64,000 bases of DNA from Streptomyces sp. A0958 (GTDB taxonomy: Bacteria > Actinomycetota > Actinomycetes > Streptomycetales > Streptomycetaceae): positions 107,793 to 171,792 of the forward strand of contig NZ_SSBK01000012.1 of NCBI RefSeq assembly GCF_004795035.1, given 5' to 3'. Both the position numbers and the translations under genes were made by a program. Below are positions 7,890 to 16,013 of this stretch, in pieces. The notes under the pieces are model-generated. The model saw only the letters and a program-made list of their open reading frames with translations, had not been told where the DNA came from and ran no database searches. Positions within the stretch are counted from its first letter, which is position 1. Each line of letters begins with the position of its first letter.

Positions 7890-9179
7890 TCACCAGCGCG
7901 GGATCGGCGGCGTGGCCCACCCCGGCTCGGCCTTGCGCATCGCGGCGGCGTCGTCGCGTTCGCGCATCGTGCCGTCGTCGTCGCGCCAGCGGCGGTGCAG
8001 CGCGGCCAGCCGGTCCCGGTCCAGTTCGACGCCGAGACCGGGGGCGTCGGAGACGGTGAGGTGGCCGTCCTCGAAGACGTGGCGGGTGGTGATGACGTCC
8101 TCGCTCTGCCAGGGGTAGTGGCTGTCGCAGGCGTAGTCGAGGTTGGGGACGGTGGCCGCGACGTGCGTCATCGCGGCGAGGCTGATCCCGAGGTGGGTGT
8201 TGGAGTGCATGGAGAGCCCGACGCCGTGGGTGCGGCAGATCCCGGCCAGTTCACGGGTGCGGTGCAGTCCGCCCCAGTAGTGGTGGTCGGACAGGACGAC
8301 CTGGACGGCGTCCCGCGCGAACGCCTCCGGGACCTCGGCGAGGGTCGTCACGCACATATTCGTGGCCAGCGGCACATCGGTGCCCGCCGCGACGTCGGCC
8401 ATCGGCCCGGTGCCGCTCGTCGGGTCCTCCAGGTATTCGAGTACGTCCTTCAGCTGCTCGGCGACGTACAGCGAGGTCTCCACGGACCAGGCGCCGTTGG
8501 GGTCCAGGCGCAGCGGCCGGCCGGGGAACGCGTCGGCGAGTGCCCGGACGGCCGCGATCTCCTGGTCGGGCGGGAAGACGCCGCCCTTGAGCTTGAAGGA
8601 GGAGAAGCCGTGGGCGCGGGCGAAGCGCCGGGCCTGGGCGACGACTCCGGCCGGGTCGAGGGCCGCGCCCCAGTCGTCGCGCTCGCCGTCCTCCGGGTGG
8701 GTGGCCCAGCGGTAGAAGAGGTACGCGCTGTACTCGACGCGGTCGCGGACCTTGCTGCCGAGCAGCGCGTGCACCGGCAGGCCGAGGGCCTTGCCGAGCG
8801 CGTCCAGGCAGGCCACCTCGAAGCCGGAGACCACCGAGAGCCGCAGCTTGTCGGAGGTCTGGACGCCCCGCAGCCCGCCCGCGTCGACCCGCTCGTCGGC
8901 CGCCCGTGAATCGCCGCACACCTCGTCGGCCAGGGCGAACAGCCCGTTCACGTCGGTGACCGGACGTCCGGGCAGGGCTGCGGCGAGGGGCGCCGCGAGT
9001 TCGAGGTACTTGCCGTCGCCGTAGGTCTCCCCGACGCCGGTCACCCCGCCCCGGGTGACGACCTCCACGACCAGTCTGGGGGTGTACGGCTGGTGGACGC
9101 CCTGAGTGTTGAGGAGGGGCGGGTCGGCTATCAGGATCGGGGTGAGCCGGACTTCGTCGATCAGCAGCGCGGTATCCAT
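7890..9179 (-). CDS. gudD: Glucarate dehydratase
   Basis: A 429-residue enolase-superfamily enzyme that dehydrates D-glucarate (or idarate) to 5-keto-4-deoxyglucarate. The KxK catalytic pair is K196/K198 in SSFKLKGG. Metal ligands lie in LRLDPNGAW and YLEDPTSG, and the catalytic His/Asp side is seen in VLSDHHYWGG and SMHSNTHLGIS (His325). Length and motif spacing match bacterial GudD. A sugar-acid permease gene at the window start fits sugar-acid use, although the two are 7 kb apart. A 153-base promoter region separates it from the divergent kinase gene. Confidence 0.92.
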   Translation of the reverse strand: MDTALLIDEVRLTPILIADPPLLNTQGVHQPYTPRLVVEVVTRGGVTGVGETYGDGKYLELAAPLAAALPGRPVTDVNGLFALADEVCGDSRAADERVDAGGLRGVQTSDKLRLSVVSGFEVACLDALGKALGLPVHALLGSKVRDRVEYSAYLFYRWATHPEDGERDDWGAALDPAGVVAQARRFARAHGFSSFKLKGGVFPPDQEIAAVRALADAFPGRPLRLDPNGAWSVETSLYVAEQLKDVLEYLEDPTSGTGPMADVAAGTDVPLATNMCVTTLAEVPEAFARDAVQVVLSDHHYWGGLHRTRELAGICRTHGVGLSMHSNTHLGISLAAMTHVAATVPNLDYACDSHYPWQSEDVITTRHVFEDGHLTVSDAPGLGVELDRDRLAALHRRWRDDDGTMRERDDAAAMRKAEPGWATPPIPRW

Positions 9180-9269
9180 ACGTGAACTCTATTCAGAGAT
9201 ACGACCCGACACCAGGGGTCGAGCCGCACCGGGACCGGAGTCCGCACATTCGGTTACGGGAGTTCACTG

Positions 9270-9293
9270 GACGACATACCGACTGGTCGGCAT
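9270..9293. promoter_or_regulatory. TetR-type operator A, in front of kinase gene
   Basis: Bases 9276-9293 form the near-perfect palindrome ATACCGACTGGTCGGCAT. The 18 bases 9270-9287 recur exactly, inverted, at 15845-15862 in front of the SDR-ligase-TetR operon. The element lies 40 bases before the kinase start and about 90 before gudD on the other strand. The most likely binder is the TetR protein encoded at 12742-13335, by co-location only. Confidence 0.65.
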
Positions 9294-9332
9294 CATGAGA
9301 CCGACCGTTCGCCCAGTCCGGAGGTACGCACG

Positions 9333-10355
9333 ATGAGCCACGCCCACCCGCCAGGACTCGACCTCGACCGGTTGCGCGGACATCTCGACCGCGAGCGCCC
9401 GGGGATGGTGAACGGACCGCTCGACGCCCGGGTCGTGGAGGGCGGCCGGTCGAACCTGACGTACGTCGTCACCGACGCGACCAGCCGCTGGGTCGTCCGC
9501 CGGCCGCCGCTGGGGCACGTACTGGCCACCGCCCACGACATGAAGCGCGAGCACCGGGTGATCAGCGCCCTGCACCCGACCGCCGTCCCGGTTCCCGAGC
9601 CGGTGCTGCTCTGCGAGGACGACACCGTCATCGGCGCACCGTTCTACGTCATGGAGTACGTGGAGGGCACCCCGTACCGCACGGCGGAGCAGCTGGCCCC
9701 GCTCGGTCCCGAGCGCACCCGGGCGGCGGTGCTCGCCCTGGTCGACACCCTGGTGGAGCTGCACGCCGTGGACCCCGCGTCCGTGGGGCTCGGCGACTTC
9801 GGGCGCCCCGAGGGCTTCCTCGACCGGCAGCTGCGCCGCTGGAGCAAGCAGTTGGACGCCTCCCGCGACCGCGAGCTGCCCGGCATCGACGAACTGCACG
9901 CGGCGCTCGGCCGGGACCTGCCCGTCTCCCCCGCCCCCACCGTCGTGCACGGCGACTACCGCCTGGACAACGCCCTGATCGGCGCCGACGACGAGATCAA
10001 GGCCGTCCTCGACTGGGAGATGTCGACCCTCGGCGACCCGCTGACCGACCTCGGCCTGCTGGTGATGTACAGCTCCGACCTGGGCCTGCCCGAGTCGCCC
10101 GTCTCCACCACCAGCGGCGCGGCCGGCCACCCCTCCCCGGCCGAGCTGATCGAGCGCTACGCCGCCCGCTCCGGCCGCGACACCTCCGCCATCTCCTGGT
10201 ACACGGCGTTCGCCTGGTTCAAGCTCGCCGTGATCCTGGAGGGCATCCACTACCGCTACACCCTGGGCCAGACGGTCGGCGGCGGCTTCGACCGCATCGG
10301 CGACCTCGTCCCCGTCTTCATCGAGCACGGCCTCACCACCCTCCAGGAAGGCTGA
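9333..10355 (+). CDS. APH-fold phosphotransferase (ACAD10/11- and LvaA-like kinase)
   Basis: A 340-residue kinase of the aminoglycoside/choline phosphotransferase fold. The catalytic loop is VHGDYRLDNALI (H206, D208) and the metal-binding motif is LDWEMSTLGDP (D227). It starts at ATG with GGAGG nine bases upstream. It sits eight bases before an acyl-CoA dehydrogenase gene. The same two domains are fused in human ACAD10/11 and adjacent in the Pseudomonas lva operon, where the kinase phosphorylates the 4-hydroxyl of 4-hydroxyacyl-CoA. I infer the same role here. It is often mis-annotated as antibiotic resistance, for which there is no support. Confidence 0.85.
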   Translation: MSHAHPPGLDLDRLRGHLDRERPGMVNGPLDARVVEGGRSNLTYVVTDATSRWVVRRPPLGHVLATAHDMKREHRVISALHPTAVPVPEPVLLCEDDTVIGAPFYVMEYVEGTPYRTAEQLAPLGPERTRAAVLALVDTLVELHAVDPASVGLGDFGRPEGFLDRQLRRWSKQLDASRDRELPGIDELHAALGRDLPVSPAPTVVHGDYRLDNALIGADDEIKAVLDWEMSTLGDPLTDLGLLVMYSSDLGLPESPVSTTSGAAGHPSPAELIERYAARSGRDTSAISWYTAFAWFKLAVILEGIHYRYTLGQTVGGGFDRIGDLVPVFIEHGLTTLQEG

Positions 10356-10363
10356 CCCACCCC

Positions 10364-11578
10364 ATGGACTTCGCATTCGACGCCCGTACCGAGGAGCTGC
10401 GCGCCCGGCTGCTCGCCTTCATGGACGAGCACGTCTACCCGGCCGAGCCGGTCGCGGACGAGCAGCGCGCCGAACTGGCCTCCCCCTGGCAGACCCCGCG
10501 GGTGGTGGAGGACCTGAAGGCGGAGGCCCGCAGGCAGGGCCTGTGGAACCTCTTCCTGCCGGGCACCGGGCACGGCGCCGGGCTGACCAACCTCCAGTAC
10601 GCCCCGCTGGCGGAGATCCTGGGCCGCTCCCCGCGCCTGGCGCCGACCGCGACGAACTGCGCCGCGCCGGACACCGGGAACATGGAGGTGCTGGCCGAGT
10701 TCGGCACGGACGAGCAGAAGAAGCGGTGGCTGGAACCACTGCTGGCCGGCGAGATCCGCTCCGCGTTCGCGATGACGGAGCCGGAGGTCGCCTCCTCGGA
10801 CGCGACCAACATCGAGACCCGGATCACCCGCGACGGCGGTGACTACGTGATCAACGGGCGCAAGTGGTACATCTCCGGGGCGATGAACCCGGACTGCGCG
10901 ATCTTCATCGTGATGGGCAAGACCGACCCGGACGGCGCCGACATCCGCCGCCAGCAGTCGCAGATCCTCGTCCCCCGCGACACCCCGGGCCTCACGGTGA
11001 AGCGCGCCATGCAGGTGTACGGCTACGAGGACCACTGGCACGGCGGCCACGCGGAGGTCGTCTTCGACAACGTGCGGGTGCCGGCGGCGAACCTCATCGG
11101 TGAGGAGGGCGGCGGCTTCGCCATCGCCCAGGCCCGGCTGGGCCCCGGCCGCATCCACCACTGCATGCGGCTCATCGGCATGGCGGAGCGCGCCATCGAG
11201 CTGATGTGCCGGCGCGCGGTCTCCCGTACCGCCTTCGGCAAGCCGCTCGCCCAGCAGGGCGTCGTCCAGAACTGGATCGCGGACGCCCGGGTCACCGTCG
11301 AACAGCTGCGGCTCCTCGTGCTGAAGACGGCCTGGCTGATGGACACGGTCGGCAACCGGGGCGCACACACCGAGATCCAGTCCATCAAGATCGCCACCCC
11401 GCGCGCGGTCGTCGCCATCCTCGACCAGGCGGTCCAGCTGCACGGCGCGGGCGGGGTGAGCCAGGACTTCCCGCTGGCCGAGCTGTGGGCGTCGGCCCGG
11501 ACGCTGCGCCTGGCGGACGGCCCGGACGAGGTGCACCAGCGGTCCCTGGCCCGGCGGGAGATCAAGCGGTACCTGTAG
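10364..11578 (+). CDS. Acyl-CoA dehydrogenase, ACAD11/LvaC type
   Basis: A 404-residue flavoprotein of the acyl-CoA dehydrogenase fold. Recognisable parts are AFAMTEPEVASSDATNI (substrate and FAD contact), the FAD-binding SRTAFGKPLAQQG and the terminal DGPDEVHQRSLARREI. The last pattern, with DEVH where short-chain enzymes have YEGT, marks the ACAD10/11 subgroup. In LvaC and ACAD11 the enzyme acts on a 4-phosphoacyl-CoA, removing phosphate to give an enoyl-CoA. Coupling to the upstream kinase by an eight-base gap supports that reaction here. AGGAAGG precedes the start. Confidence 0.87.
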   Translation: MDFAFDARTEELRARLLAFMDEHVYPAEPVADEQRAELASPWQTPRVVEDLKAEARRQGLWNLFLPGTGHGAGLTNLQYAPLAEILGRSPRLAPTATNCAAPDTGNMEVLAEFGTDEQKKRWLEPLLAGEIRSAFAMTEPEVASSDATNIETRITRDGGDYVINGRKWYISGAMNPDCAIFIVMGKTDPDGADIRRQQSQILVPRDTPGLTVKRAMQVYGYEDHWHGGHAEVVFDNVRVPAANLIGEEGGGFAIAQARLGPGRIHHCMRLIGMAERAIELMCRRAVSRTAFGKPLAQQGVVQNWIADARVTVEQLRLLVLKTAWLMDTVGNRGAHTEIQSIKIATPRAVVAILDQAVQLHGAGGVSQDFPLAELWASARTLRLADGPDEVHQRSLARREIKRYL

Positions 11579-11589
11579 GGAACCGGCTC

Positions 11590-11619
11590 GGCGGGCCCGT
11601 GTCCTGCGGCGGGCCCGCC
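11590..11619 (+). terminator. Hairpin after the kinase-dehydrogenase pair
   Basis: GGCGGGCCC at 11590-11598 pairs with GGGCCCGCC at 11611-11619 over a 12-base loop, beginning 11 bases after the dehydrogenase stop. The right arm belongs to a 16-base self-complementary palindrome (11606-11621), so alternative folds exist. No U-tract, as usual in Streptomyces. Confidence 0.5.
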
Positions 11620-11625
11620 GCGCTG

Positions 11626-11790
11626 TCAATAACCGCCCGACGGCAGGTGATCGGCCAGCGCCAGGTCACGGGCGAAGGCCCGCACCCGCAGCAGGGAGCG
11701 GGCGAGGAGGCGGACCGGGCGGGCGCGGCGGGGGCCGTAGGCCACGGTCCACAGGGCGGGGATGCGGGTGGAGCTCTGGATGTGCGCCAT
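11626..11790 (-). CDS. Small basic protein, 54 residues
   Basis: Unrecognised. The frame encodes 54 residues rich in Arg and Leu, with ARPVRLLARSLLRVRAFAR able to form an amphipathic basic helix. Nearly all third codon positions are G or C until the last few codons, which supports coding. It is divergent from the LysR gene with 74 bases between starts, the usual place for a LysR target. The ATG has only a weak GGA upstream. It could still be a chance frame. Confidence 0.4.
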   Translation of the reverse strand: MAHIQSSTRIPALWTVAYGPRRARPVRLLARSLLRVRAFARDLALADHLPSGGY

Positions 11791-11834
11791 GAATCCAGCT
11801 TCACCCCGGCCGTCGGTTCGGTCCAACAGATGGA

Positions 11835-11864
11835 ATCGCTGCCTGCGATCGATAGCGTAGATGC
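11835..11864 (+). promoter_or_regulatory. LysR-type box and leaderless -10 element
   Basis: ATCGC-N5-GCGAT at 11835-11849 is a perfect interrupted palindrome containing the T-N11-A pattern (T36 to A48) of LysR-type binding sites. TAGCGT at 11853-11858 ends six bases before the ATG of the lysR gene, and no Shine-Dalgarno is present. The transcript probably starts at the initiation codon. The box overlaps the core promoter, as expected for autorepression. Confidence 0.55.
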
Positions 11865-12752
11865 ATGGAGATACGCCAGCTCCGCCACTTCGTGGCGGTG
11901 ATCACGCACGGCAGTTTCACCGCGGCCGCCCGTGCCGAGCTGATCGTGCAGTCCGCGCTGAGCACGTCCGTCCGCAACCTCGAACGGGAGCTGGGCGCCG
12001 CCCTGTTCGAGCGCACCGGCCGCCGGGTGGTGCTCACGGAGGCGGGGCGGGCACTGCTGCCGTCGGCCCGGACGGTGCTCGCGGGGACGGACGCCGCGCG
12101 CGACGCGGTGGCCGCGGTGTCGGGGCTGGCCGCCGGGCGGGTGCGGATCGGCACGATCCAGACGCTCACCTGTGTGGATCTGGCCGCCGAGCTGGCGGCG
12201 TTCCACCGCTTGTGGCCCGGGGTGCAGATCTCGCTGCGCGAGGCGACGACGCCGGAGCTGGTGGCGGGGGTGCGCGCCGGTGAGCTGGACCTCGCCTATC
12301 TGGCGCCGGACAACGCCGAACTGCCCGAGGGGATCACCGCGTTCGCCACCTGGCGGGAGGAACTGGTGCTGATCACCGCGCCCGGACACCGGCTGGCGAC
12401 GGCCGGGCGCACGCTGATCCAGGATCTCGCCGACGAGCCGTTCGTGGACTTCCGCGCGGGCACCGGCCTGGAGACGGCGGTGCGCCGGCTGGCCGCGCAC
12501 TGCGGTCTGGAGCGCCGCATCACCTGTGACGTCACACAGATCCGGCTGCTCGTGGACCTCGTGCGGGCGGGCATCGGCGTCGCGATCGTGCCGCGCCGGA
12601 TCGGCGAGGACGCCGGGCTGCCGTGCGTGACCATCCGGCAGCCGGAGCCGGGCCGGACCGTGCTGCTGGTGGGCCGGTCGCCCCGGCCGCGCAACCCGGC
12701 GGCGGAGGCGCTGCTCGGGCGGCTGTGCGGCGAGGACCGCGCTACGGCCTGA
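11865..12752 (+). CDS. LysR-family transcriptional regulator
   Basis: A 295-residue LysR protein. The N-terminal winged helix-turn-helix covers about residues 1-60 (RQLRHFVAVITHGSFTAAAR, then LERELGAALFERTGRRVVLT). A periplasmic-binding-like effector domain follows, with RVRIGTIQTLTCVDLAAELA at its start. The 3' end overlaps the convergent TetR gene by 11 bases. Its targets are probably itself and the divergent 54-residue frame. It may or may not belong functionally to the surrounding acyl-CoA cluster. Confidence 0.9.
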   Translation: MEIRQLRHFVAVITHGSFTAAARAELIVQSALSTSVRNLERELGAALFERTGRRVVLTEAGRALLPSARTVLAGTDAARDAVAAVSGLAAGRVRIGTIQTLTCVDLAAELAAFHRLWPGVQISLREATTPELVAGVRAGELDLAYLAPDNAELPEGITAFATWREELVLITAPGHRLATAGRTLIQDLADEPFVDFRAGTGLETAVRRLAAHCGLERRITCDVTQIRLLVDLVRAGIGVAIVPRRIGEDAGLPCVTIRQPEPGRTVLLVGRSPRPRNPAAEALLGRLCGEDRATA

Positions 12753-13335
12753 GTGCCCGCAGCAGCAGGTCGGCCAGGTGGTCGGCGACCTCCTGCGGGG
12801 TGAGGGGGCCGTCCGGCCGGTACCAGGTCGACAGGTGGTGGACGGAGCCGAAGTGGTAGTCGACGATCAGGTCCGCCGGGGTCGCCGTGGAGAACACCCC
12901 GCTGTGCTGGCCCTCCTCGACCAGGGCGCGGAAGCGCTCGTGGTAGCGGCGCCGCTCGCCCCGTACCTGCTTGTTCTTCTCCGGGCTCAGGTGGTGCATG
13001 GAGCGGAAGAAGATCGAGGCGTCGTCGAGGTTCTCGATGGTGGTGACGACGACGTCGGCCGCCGCGTCGCGCAGCCGCTGCTCGATGGGCGCTTCGGCGT
13101 TCGCGAAGGCGTCCAGGCGCTCCTGCTGGAGGCGCAGCACCCGGGCGTACACCTCCTGGAGCAGGTCCTCCTTGGAGCCGAAGTAGTGGTAGAGCGCCCC
13201 CTTGGTGACGCCGGCCGCCTCCACGATCTCCTGGACCGAGGTGCGGTCGTAGCCCTGCTCGGCGAAGAGCCGGGTGGCGGCGGCCAGCAGCCGCTGGGGG
13301 ACGGGGGTGCCGCTCCCGTCCGTCTCCTTGGCCAT
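12742..13335 (-). CDS. TetR-family repressor of the acyl-CoA/4-hydroxyacid cluster
   Basis: A 197-residue TetR protein. The helix-turn-helix lies at about residues 13-60 (LLAAATRLFAEQGYDRTSVQ, then GVTKGALYHYFGSKEDLLQE). The C-terminal part has the DYHFGSVHHLSTWYRPDGPL stretch common in fatty-acid-responsive actinobacterial TetRs. It is last in a minus-strand run SDR, ligase, TetR, with 51 bases after the ligase. The promoter of that run and the promoter of the kinase gene share an exact 18-base operator-like sequence, so it probably represses both arms in response to an acyl-CoA. Confidence 0.88.
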   Translation of the reverse strand: MAKETDGSGTPVPQRLLAAATRLFAEQGYDRTSVQEIVEAAGVTKGALYHYFGSKEDLLQEVYARVLRLQQERLDAFANAEAPIEQRLRDAAADVVVTTIENLDDASIFFRSMHHLSPEKNKQVRGERRRYHERFRALVEEGQHSGVFSTATPADLIVDYHFGSVHHLSTWYRPDGPLTPQEVADHLADLLLRALRP

Positions 13336-13386
13336 AGCCGCCGCCTTCCTTCCGTTCCGTGGTGGGCCGTGCCCGGTGAACCGTTT

Positions 13387-15045
13387 CTAGCGGGGTGAAC
13401 GCAGTTCCCGCCTGAGGATCTTCCCACTGGCCGTCTTGGGCAGTTCGGCCAGGATCTCGACTTCGCGCGGGTACTTGTACGCGGCGAGCCGTTCCTTGCA
13501 GTACGCGCCCAGTTCGGCGGGGTCGGCCGAGGCGCCGGGGCGCAGGCTGACGTAGGCGCGGACCGTCTCGCCCCGGTAGGCGTCGGGCACACCGACGACG
13601 GCGGCCTCGCGCACGGCCGGGTGCGTGTAGAGGACGTCCTCGACCTCGCGCGGCCAGACCTTGAAGCCGGAGGCGTTGATCATGTCCTTCTTGCGGTCCA
13701 CGACGTAGAGCCAGCCCTCGCGGTCCATGAAGCCGATGTCGCCGGTGCGCAGTTCGCCGTCGGGGAACGCGGCTGCGGTGGCCTCGGGCAGCCGCCAGTA
13801 GCCGGAGACGACCTGCGGGCCGCGCACCGCGATCTCGCCCTGCTCGCCGAAGGGCACGTCCGCGCCGTTCTCGTCGATGATCCGGACGACGGTGTCCGGG
13901 CCGGGCACGCCGACCGAGAGGGTGCCGGAGACCGGGTCGACGGGCGCTTCGCGCTCGGGCGGTACGGAGGCGCAGGGGGCGGTGCACTCGGTGAGGCCGT
14001 AGCCGTTGCGTATGTACGGGCCGAGGCCCGCCCGGAACTTCTCCACGAGCGCGGGCGGCAGCGGTGCCCCGCCGGAGGAGATGACCTGGAAGGACGCGAA
14101 GTGCTCGGGCGTGACGCCGGGGGTGGCGGCGAGCGCCATGAAGGCGGTCGAGGGGCCGACGGTGTACGCGGGGCGGTGCTCGGCGAAGGCGTCCAGGACC
14201 ACGCCGGGGTGGAAACGGTAGGCCAGGACGAGGGTGCCCGCGTTGGTGAGGCAGGCGGCCAGCTGGCAGACCATGCCGGTGATGTGGAAGAGCGGGGCGA
14301 GGGCGAAGTAGGCGGCGCCCTCGGGGACGGGGTGGCCGGTGCGCTGGCGTTCGGCGTTGACCATGATGTTGCCGTGGGAGTTCATGGCGCCCTTGGGGGT
14401 GCCGCTGGTCCCGGAGGTGTAGCTGATCAGCGCCACGTCGGCGGCGGTCAGGTCGCGTCCGGCGGGGGCGGGGAGGCCCTGGCGGGCGACGGCGACCAGG
14501 TCGTCGGCGTCGGACGCGGCGGGCAGCCGCTCGAAGTCGAGGACCCGCTCGTCGTTCTCCGTCTGGAGGTCCAGCTCGCACGCGGTGAGGGCGATCCGGA
14601 CGCCGGGCGCACCGGCCGCGGTGTCCCGCAGATACGCCTCCCAGGCACGGTCCGAGCAGATGAGGGCGGTGACCTCGGCGTCCTTGAGGACATGGCCGAC
14701 CTCGGCGGACTTGTACATCGGGTTGAGCGGTACGACGGTCGCCCCGGCCTTCCAGGCGCCGAGGAGGGCGAGGACGAACTGCGGGGAGTTCTGGAGCATG
14801 ATCGCGACCCGGTCGCCGCGCTCCAGGCCCCGGGCGGCGAGGTGGCCGGCCACGGAGTCGGACAGTTCGTCCGTCTCGCGGTAGCTGAGGCGTCCGTCGA
14901 AGTAGGCGAGCGCCGGGTGGCCGGGGGCCCGGCCCACCGAGTCGCGGAAGGCGTGCACCAGGGTCTCGGCGGGGTGGACGGGGGCCCGCTGGGCCTCGCT
15001 GAGCAGCGGGAGCCAGGGCTTCGCCGCGTAGATCGACTCGGTCAT
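13387..15045 (-). CDS. Acyl-CoA ligase (class I adenylate-forming), LvaE-like
   Basis: A 552-residue AMP-dependent ligase. The phosphate-binding loop YTSGTSGTPKGAM starts near residue 208. The A5 motif GYGLTECT, A7 GELRTGDIG, hinge DRKKDMINASGFKV and the catalytic lysine K542 in TASGKILRREL are all present, so it should be active. It makes an acyl-CoA from a free carboxylic acid. Its ATG overlaps the stop of the SDR gene (ATGA), showing translational coupling. The acid is unknown; levulinate or another 4-oxo or 4-hydroxy acid is my inference from neighbours. Confidence 0.9.
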   Translation of the reverse strand: MTESIYAAKPWLPLLSEAQRAPVHPAETLVHAFRDSVGRAPGHPALAYFDGRLSYRETDELSDSVAGHLAARGLERGDRVAIMLQNSPQFVLALLGAWKAGATVVPLNPMYKSAEVGHVLKDAEVTALICSDRAWEAYLRDTAAGAPGVRIALTACELDLQTENDERVLDFERLPAASDADDLVAVARQGLPAPAGRDLTAADVALISYTSGTSGTPKGAMNSHGNIMVNAERQRTGHPVPEGAAYFALAPLFHITGMVCQLAACLTNAGTLVLAYRFHPGVVLDAFAEHRPAYTVGPSTAFMALAATPGVTPEHFASFQVISSGGAPLPPALVEKFRAGLGPYIRNGYGLTECTAPCASVPPEREAPVDPVSGTLSVGVPGPDTVVRIIDENGADVPFGEQGEIAVRGPQVVSGYWRLPEATAAAFPDGELRTGDIGFMDREGWLYVVDRKKDMINASGFKVWPREVEDVLYTHPAVREAAVVGVPDAYRGETVRAYVSLRPGASADPAELGAYCKERLAAYKYPREVEILAELPKTASGKILRRELRSPR

Positions 15046-15806
15046 GCTCCGGTCTCCTCCCACTTGCGCTGAAGGCGGTTCATACTGCCGAGCCAGTGGT
15101 CGGTGTTCTCGGCGCGGGCCCGGTAGTAGCCGGCGACCTCGGGGTGCGGCAGGACGAGGAAGCGGTCCTCGGCCATGGCGTCGAAGAGGGCGTCGGCGAC
15201 GTCCTCGGGCTCGATGGCGCTGGGGGCGAGGACGAGTTCGCCGGCCGATCCGGAGGCCGTGAGCATGTCCGTACGCACGCCCTGGGGGCAGATCGCGTGG
15301 ACCTTGACGCCGCGGTGGCGGTAGGTGAGGGACAGCCACTCGGCGAAGGCGACCGCGCCGTGCTTGGTGACGCTGTACGGCGCGGCGCCGATCATCGTCA
15401 GCAGTCCGGCGGCGGAGGCGGTGGCGACGAACCGGCCGCTGCCACGCTCCAGCCAGTCCGGGAGCAGCGCGCGGGCCGCCCGGACGTGGGCCATGACGTT
15501 GACGTCCCAGGCCGCGGCCCAGACCTCCTCGTCGGCCAGGGCGTCGCCGGGCGAGGCGAGGCCCGCGTTGGCGCAGTAGACGTCGATGGTGCCGTCCAGC
15601 GCGTCCCGGGCCGCTTCCACGATCCGCGAGGCGTCCCCGGCGACCGCGACGGCGCCGGTCTCCTCGGCGAGCGCCTTGATCCTGGCCTCGTCCAGGTCGT
15701 TGACGACGACCCGCGCGCCCTCGGCGGCGAATCTGCGGGCGAGCGCGGCGCCGATGCCGCCTCCGGCCCCGGTGACCACCACGCCCGCGCCCTGCACCGT
15801 ACTCAT
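15042..15806 (-). CDS. Short-chain dehydrogenase/reductase, LvaD-like
   Basis: A 254-residue SDR. The cofactor motif TGAGGGIG covers residues 12-19, NAG is at 80-82, and the catalytic Ser131, Tyr144 and Lys148 (YSVTK) are present. The acidic NDLDE after the second strand favours NAD(H). It is the first gene of a minus-strand run with ligase and TetR, under the operator at 15845-15862. In the Lva model it would reduce a 4-ketoacyl-CoA to the 4-hydroxy form. Clan membership is certain, substrate inferred. Confidence 0.88.
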   Translation of the reverse strand: MSTVQGAGVVVTGAGGGIGAALARRFAAEGARVVVNDLDEARIKALAEETGAVAVAGDASRIVEAARDALDGTIDVYCANAGLASPGDALADEEVWAAAWDVNVMAHVRAARALLPDWLERGSGRFVATASAAGLLTMIGAAPYSVTKHGAVAFAEWLSLTYRHRGVKVHAICPQGVRTDMLTASGSAGELVLAPSAIEPEDVADALFDAMAEDRFLVLPHPEVAGYYRARAENTDHWLGSMNRLQRKWEETGA

Positions 15807-15844
15807 CGCTCACGCCTCTCTCAGCCGACTGCACCAGCAGACTA

Positions 15845-15862
15845 ACCAGTCGGTATGTCGTC
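15845..15862. promoter_or_regulatory. TetR-type operator B, in front of SDR-ligase-TetR
   Basis: The plus strand reads ACCAGTCGGTATGTCGTC, the exact reverse complement of 9270-9287. The shared core TACCGACTGGT contains the half-sites ACC-N4-GGT. It lies about 40 bases upstream of the SDR start, in the expected promoter position. Confidence 0.65.
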
Positions 15863-15900
15863 AGGGAAGGGGTGCGCCCCGGTCATGGGTCGGTCGTGGG

Positions 15901-15955
15901 CCACTCCGGGACCACTCCGGGACCGCTCAAGGACTGTTCAGGGACCACTCCGGGC
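15901..15955 (+). repeat. Five tandem 11-bp repeats upstream of namZ
   Basis: Five consecutive 11-base units follow the pattern CCACTCCGGGA: units 1 and 2 are identical, unit 5 is nearly so, and units 3 and 4 are degenerate (CCGCTCAAGGA, CTGTTCAGGGA). One unit per helical turn resembles the direct-repeat sites bound by OmpR-fold winged-helix activators such as PhoP or SARP proteins in Streptomyces. The array ends 45 bases before a TAGCGT -10 candidate at 16000-16005. Confidence 0.7.
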
Positions 15956-16013
15956 ACGGCGGCCCCGACCGACGCGTTCCCCGCGGCCCGTCCGCGCGCT
16001 AGCGTGCGTGACC

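Noticed and set aside
9333..10355. Aminoglycoside resistance kinase
   Set aside because: The fold is shared, but the coupling to an ACAD11-type dehydrogenase and the DWEMSTLGDP motif point to the acyl-CoA kinase branch.
13387..15834. An 815-codon version of the ligase
   Set aside because: Its first 260 codons are a shadow of the SDR gene. The ATGA overlap at 15042-15045 and the start of homology place the ligase start at 15045.
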